A stretch of 64,000 nt of DNA from JBMOKT01 sp049323895. Lineage in GTDB: Bacteria; Bacillota; Peptococcia; Peptococcales; BICA1-8. Every line of letters starts with the position of its first letter. Position 1 is the stretch's first letter. The stretch is from contig JBMOKT010000031.1 of NCBI GenBank assembly GCA_049323895.1, positions 62,001 through 126,000 of the forward strand. Direction: 5' to 3'. Of this stretch, positions 60,693-64,000 are shown in pieces. Below the pieces are notes generated by a model that was given only the letters and a program-made list of their open reading frames with translations, searched no databases and was not told where the DNA came from. The translations under genes were made by a program, and so were the position numbers.

Positions 60693-62348
60693 ATGGTACG
60701 TAAAGGGATGAACTTAAAAATGAAGGTTATTCTTATCAGTTTTTTTTGTTCGTTTCTTCCCCTTTTTCTATTAGGTGCTATGAATTTTTTTACTATTCAT
60801 AATTTACTTCTTGAAAAAGAAGAAGCTAAACTTTTAGCGTTAAGTACTAATTTGGAAACCATAGTTAACAATTACTTCAAAGATTCACAAAAGGATTTAT
60901 TTTATCTAGCCAATATGCAGGACACTAAACAATTGCTATCGGGCAATGGTAATTACTCCCAAATAAACAACAATCTATTATATTTTTTGCTGAATAATGA
61001 AAAATATGACCAGGTTTTAATTGTTAACTTAGAAGGAGATGAAATAGTAAAGGTTGATAATCAAAAGTATCCTAGTATTGTCCCTAGGAAACAATTGGGA
61101 CAAATCATTTTGACTAATCTGGAACAAAATTTATCATTTGTTGAACCTTATGAACATAAAGCTCTTTATTTACTTAATGAGCAAGGTTCTCTGGGCTCCA
61201 TTAGGTATATTACCGCAGTTACTGATATGTATGGTATTAAAAAGGGATATATTATATTAGATACAAAAGTCAACTCCCTAAGAAAAAATTTAAACCAGCT
61301 TCAAAAATCATTTCTTAATATTTATTTAGCCAATAATAATGGATCCTATATATTTCACCCCCAAATCAGCAATGAAAATCTAAACGGCAGATCTATCAAA
61401 AAGGATTTTGCCCAAAACTATAATCTAATACTCAATGCAAAAAGCCATCAATCTTTTAGTGACGGAAACAATGTTATTTTTATATATCCCTTTAAAATTT
61501 TAGCCCTTGAAAATGAACAATTTTTTTTAATAATGAAAATTGAAGGAAACATTTTTCAAAAACCCCTTGATTTTTTTTATGAAAACTTTGTTTTTTTCGT
61601 TGCTGGAATGTTATTTCTCATTTTTTTCTTAAGTATTAAATTTGCTAATAAAATAACTGAACCTTTAATAAAACTCTCCAGTGCCATGGAAAAAGTAGCA
61701 GAAGGGGATTTTAACCAGCAAATAAAGGTAAAATTTCGTGAAACGGAAATTCAAAGCTTAATAAGCCATTTTAATGAAATGATAGAAAGGTTGAATCTTC
61801 TTTATGAAAATTTAGAGGAGAAAGTACAGGAAAGAACCCAAGAATTATCCCAGGCTACTGAAGAATTGACCCGTTTAGCTATTACCGATCCCCTTACAGG
61901 GTTGTATAATAGGCATTTCTTTCAGGCATATATTCATCAGCAGGCTGAAATTTGCAGAAGATATGATAACAAAATTGTTTTAATTGTTGCAGATGTCGAT
62001 AATTTTAAGCTTATTAATGATCAATATGGACATAATACAGGTGATAAAATATTGAAAGTGCTCTCTAGTTTATTTAATGAAAGCAAACGTGCCAGTGATA
62101 TAGTAATCAGGTATGGTGGCGATGAGTTCCTTATTATTTTGCTAAATGGTTCCGAGGAAATATTTTATATGTGGAGGCAAAGGTTTTTAGATAGTTTGCA
62201 GAAATGGAATAGTGAAAATGATATAATAGATTGTAAGCTGTCATTAAGTCTAGGTTTCGCCATTTTTGATGGGAGCAAAACAATAGAAAATGTAATTAAA
62301 GAAGCAGATGCCAATATGTATAAGGAAAAAAAGAAAAGAGTTGAATAA
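60693..62348 (+). CDS. Membrane diguanylate cyclase (sensor-HAMP-GGDEF)
   Basis: The 551-residue protein has a membrane helix near 10-30, a large extracytoplasmic region (about 35-290) of dCache-like length, and a second helix at 295-315. A HAMP domain (ITEPLIKLSSAMEKVAEGDF) follows, then a coiled linker and a GGDEF domain with TDPLTGLYNR and the intact active site GGDEF at 475-479. An inhibitory RxxD site (RASD) lies five residues before it. It makes cyclic di-GMP in response to an outside signal. ATG 60693 is preferred over TTG 60684. Confidence 0.93.
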   Translation: MVRKGMNLKMKVILISFFCSFLPLFLLGAMNFFTIHNLLLEKEEAKLLALSTNLETIVNNYFKDSQKDLFYLANMQDTKQLLSGNGNYSQINNNLLYFLLNNEKYDQVLIVNLEGDEIVKVDNQKYPSIVPRKQLGQIILTNLEQNLSFVEPYEHKALYLLNEQGSLGSIRYITAVTDMYGIKKGYIILDTKVNSLRKNLNQLQKSFLNIYLANNNGSYIFHPQISNENLNGRSIKKDFAQNYNLILNAKSHQSFSDGNNVIFIYPFKILALENEQFFLIMKIEGNIFQKPLDFFYENFVFFVAGMLFLIFFLSIKFANKITEPLIKLSSAMEKVAEGDFNQQIKVKFRETEIQSLISHFNEMIERLNLLYENLEEKVQERTQELSQATEELTRLAITDPLTGLYNRHFFQAYIHQQAEICRRYDNKIVLIVADVDNFKLINDQYGHNTGDKILKVLSSLFNESKRASDIVIRYGGDEFLIILLNGSEEIFYMWRQRFLDSLQKWNSENDIIDCKLSLSLGFAIFDGSKTIENVIKEADANMYKEKKKRVE

Positions 62349-62370
62349 TCCAGGCAAAAGAGGTGATTTT

Positions 62371-62637
62371 ATGACTGAAGAAAATGCAGTTAGGATGATG
62401 TTTTTTTTGCGTTTTCTCTTAGCAGGAATCTCTTTAGGTGCAGCATTTTTAATGTTTAAATACAATACTGTTACTGATGCCTTAAGAATAAATGCTTTTG
62501 TAGGTTTAGTTGCGCCGCTGATTTTTATCAGTATCAGTGCTATTGGTATCGCAAATATGGCTGGAAAAGTATCCTATACAAAACTTGTAATTACAGTAAT
62601 AGGTGTTTTGCTGGTTTTATATGGGACAAGCAAATAA
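62371..62637 (+). CDS. Small membrane protein
   Basis: The 88-residue protein has about three membrane helices (7-25, 37-60, 68-86) and no catalytic motif. AGAGGTGA precedes ATG 62371, 22 bases after the GGDEF gene, so the two are probably co-transcribed. No family was recognised. Confidence 0.75.
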   Translation: MTEENAVRMMFFLRFLLAGISLGAAFLMFKYNTVTDALRINAFVGLVAPLIFISISAIGIANMAGKVSYTKLVITVIGVLLVLYGTSK

Positions 62638-62646
62638 TAGCAGTGA

Positions 62647-62750
62647 AAAATTAGAAAACACGGCTTGCGCCGAGCCTTTGGCGATTGAGGAAGCCGATGT
62701 TGCACTTTTACTTTTATTGCCTTGTAAAAGTTATGCTTTCTTAATAAGTA
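62647..62750 (-). repeat. Dispersed repeat, copy H (inverted)
   Basis: This full-length copy lies on the opposite strand: TTAGAAAACACGGCTTGCGC at the left through GATGTTGCACTTTTACTTTT to CTTGTAAAAGTTATGCTTTC at the right. It is the only complete inverted copy in the window. Confidence 0.9.
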
Positions 62751-62751
62751 T

Positions 62752-62790
62752 AAAAAAAGCGAATTTTTCTTCGCTTTTTTTATTTTTTTT
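62752..62790 (+). terminator. Terminator of the GGDEF unit
   Basis: AAAAAGCGAA pairs with TTCGCTTTTT around a short T-rich loop, followed by a long T-run. Confidence 0.88.
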
Positions 62791-62866
62791 TACAATTATA
62801 GCAGGGTAAATACTGGTATGTGTAGAAAAATATTCATGTTTGAAATTTGGTAAAGGAGTTTTTTGA

Positions 62867-64000
62867 ATGAAACATGACTTTAATGATAGTAAACAATTCA
62901 AAAAATTTTTTGCCAAATTAATATTGGGTTTGATTTTTATTACAATAATATATGTAGTTCTCAATATGATACTTTTCGAGAATAGCCGATATATTTTTGA
63001 ACAAATGTCATTGCTGCTGGTATATCTGGCTATTATTTTATTCATTTTCATCAAACTTTTTATGGCTTTTCGCATTCTGGTCAGGAAGGAAACCCAGACA
63101 GAAGAAAACTATAAGCATATGCAGGAATTAAAACTTTTTACCAATAATCTTATCAAACAACGTAAAGAAATAAAGATAATGCTTGATGAGACTACCAAAC
63201 TTTCGGATCAGCTTCTTGAACAAAATAAAATGCTGCAAGACGCTCAGCAGGTTATCTCAAATGAAAAAGAAAAGTTTGCTATCCTTTTTGAAGCCAGCCA
63301 ATTAGTAGCGACCTCTTGGGACATAGAGAATATCCTTCCTAAAATTATGGGTTTGGCAAGTAAATTAGTAGAATTCAAAACAGGCAGGGTATTAATACCG
63401 GTGGGTGACTATCTAAAGCTTCAGTATAAATATGGTTATGATTCTAGCGGGGTAACAGATATAAAAATTGGTACCGGCATATGTGGATATGCAGCACAAA
63501 AACACGAAATCATTATAGTTAATGATGTGTCTCAGGAACAAAGATATATTAAAGAGTTGGAAGAAACAAAAGCGGAAATTGCGCTGCCATTAATTCATCA
63601 GGGAGAACTGTTGGGAATCCTTGATATTCAACATGACATTTCATTCCCATGGCTAGAAGAGCCGGATGAAATTTTTGATATATTAGTTCTCTTTAGTAAT
63701 TTTGCAGCAATGGTTTTGCATAATTCTTCCACGTATACAGAATTAAAAAATTCTTATGTAAGTATCATTAAGGCCCTTGCCAAGGCAATTGATGCTAAGG
63801 ATCCTTATACCCATGGACATTGTGAGCGAGTAAAGGAAATTAGTAAGCAAATCGGAATCAGGCTGGGATTAGACCCTAAAGACCTTGAAGAGTTGGAATT
63901 TGCTGCTCTTTTACATGATATTGGTAAAATTGGTCTCCCCGAGGCAATACTATACAAACCGGGCGTCCTTTCCCCTAAGGAATTTGAATACATTAAAGCC
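62867..64000 (+). CDS. GAF and HD-GYP domain protein, 5' part
   Basis: The frame is open from ATG 62867 (AAAGGAG upstream) to the window edge, giving 378 residues. Two membrane helices (about 15-40 and 48-68) and a coiled linker precede a GAF domain at about 140-285. The start of an HD-GYP phosphodiesterase domain follows, with THGHCERVKEIS and LLHDIGKIGLPEAIL. It should degrade cyclic di-GMP, opposing the GGDEF protein encoded just upstream. The GYP motif and C-terminus lie beyond the window. Confidence 0.9.
   Translation, partial: MKHDFNDSKQFKKFFAKLILGLIFITIIYVVLNMILFENSRYIFEQMSLLLVYLAIILFIFIKLFMAFRILVRKETQTEENYKHMQELKLFTNNLIKQRKEIKIMLDETTKLSDQLLEQNKMLQDAQQVISNEKEKFAILFEASQLVATSWDIENILPKIMGLASKLVEFKTGRVLIPVGDYLKLQYKYGYDSSGVTDIKIGTGICGYAAQKHEIIIVNDVSQEQRYIKELEETKAEIALPLIHQGELLGILDIQHDISFPWLEEPDEIFDILVLFSNFAAMVLHNSSTYTELKNSYVSIIKALAKAIDAKDPYTHGHCERVKEISKQIGIRLGLDPKDLEELEFAALLHDIGKIGLPEAILYKPGVLSPKEFEYIKA

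Noticed and set aside
1..64000. CRISPR arrays, tRNA or rRNA genes, prophage or transposase genes
   Set aside because: I looked for regularly spaced repeats, conserved rRNA and tRNA motifs and transposase signatures and found none. The only dispersed repeats are irregularly spaced, about 90 bp long and without spacers.

Overview
The window reads as a chromosomal stretch of a low-GC anaerobic Firmicute, probably a Clostridia-class, Peptococcaceae-like organism. The evidence is AAGGAGG-type ribosome sites, frequent GTG and TTG starts, a T-box leader, Gram-positive lipoprotein signals, a tungsten-type aldehyde:ferredoxin oxidoreductase, TRAP transporters, type III glutamine synthetase and a c-type multiheme lipoprotein. 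No rRNA, tRNA, CRISPR array, transposase or phage module was seen. The species cannot be named from this evidence.

Layout. 1-2.5 kb: end of a YigZ/IMPACT gene, an unrecognised polytopic membrane protein and a possible short non-coding transcript. 2.5-7.5 kb: a T-box leader with a probable Trp (UGG) specifier reading into a ferredoxin fusion, an aldehyde:ferredoxin oxidoreductase, a MoaD/ThiS-like protein and an APC permease. 7.5-10 kb: a HaeIII-type (GGCC) restriction-modification pair bordered by copies of a dispersed repeat. 10-13 kb: a hydantoinase/oxoprolinase gene overlapping a histone-deacetylase-like gene. 13-20.4 kb: a FadR-type GntR regulator, a structured intergenic region and a catabolic operon (TAXI-TRAP transporter, beta-hydroxyacid dehydrogenase, iron alcohol dehydrogenase, PanB-like aldolase). 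20.8-24 kb: split ChrA transporter, Lrp regulator and a SAF-domain dehydrogenase. 24-27 kb: an orphan DctP lipoprotein behind a sigma-54 promoter, followed by a PAS/AAA+ sigma-54 activator.

27-34.5 kb is mainly minus strand: two unknown proteins, an iron alcohol dehydrogenase and an ECF sigma/anti-sigma operon with two beta-solenoid membrane proteins; an L,D-transpeptidase gene lies between on the plus strand. 34.6-40.1 kb: a glutamate-synthase-like FMN protein, a YeiH transporter and type III glutamine synthetase behind a two-hairpin ANTAR-type attenuator. 40.2-45.6 kb: a hexaheme lipoprotein convergent with a flavin-based extracellular-electron-transfer set (Gx transporter, NusG-II protein, ApbE, triple FMN-domain lipoprotein) and an ArsR regulator. 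45.7-52.5 kb: a second, frameshifted ECF sigma/anti-sigma pair, a tiny membrane peptide, a CBS protein, QueG, threonine dehydratase, a TPR protein, an acetyltransferase and a NiaX-like niacin transporter. 52.8-55 kb: a sulfide:quinone oxidoreductase-like protein with DsrC-like and DsrE-like partners. 55-64 kb: a two-component system, UppP, a YgbA-type protein, PlsC, a GGDEF protein and the start of an HD-GYP protein.

The main themes are carboxylate uptake and catabolism, flavin/heme electron export, sulfur handling and RNA-level regulation. A roughly 90-bp repeat with terminal inverted repeats (TTAGAAA/TTTCTAA) recurs at least seven times between genes. The regulatory signals that stand out are the Trp T-box, the ANTAR leader, the sigma-54 promoter with paired upstream sites, the ECF promoter and the mutually exclusive pairing upstream of the TAXI-TRAP operon.
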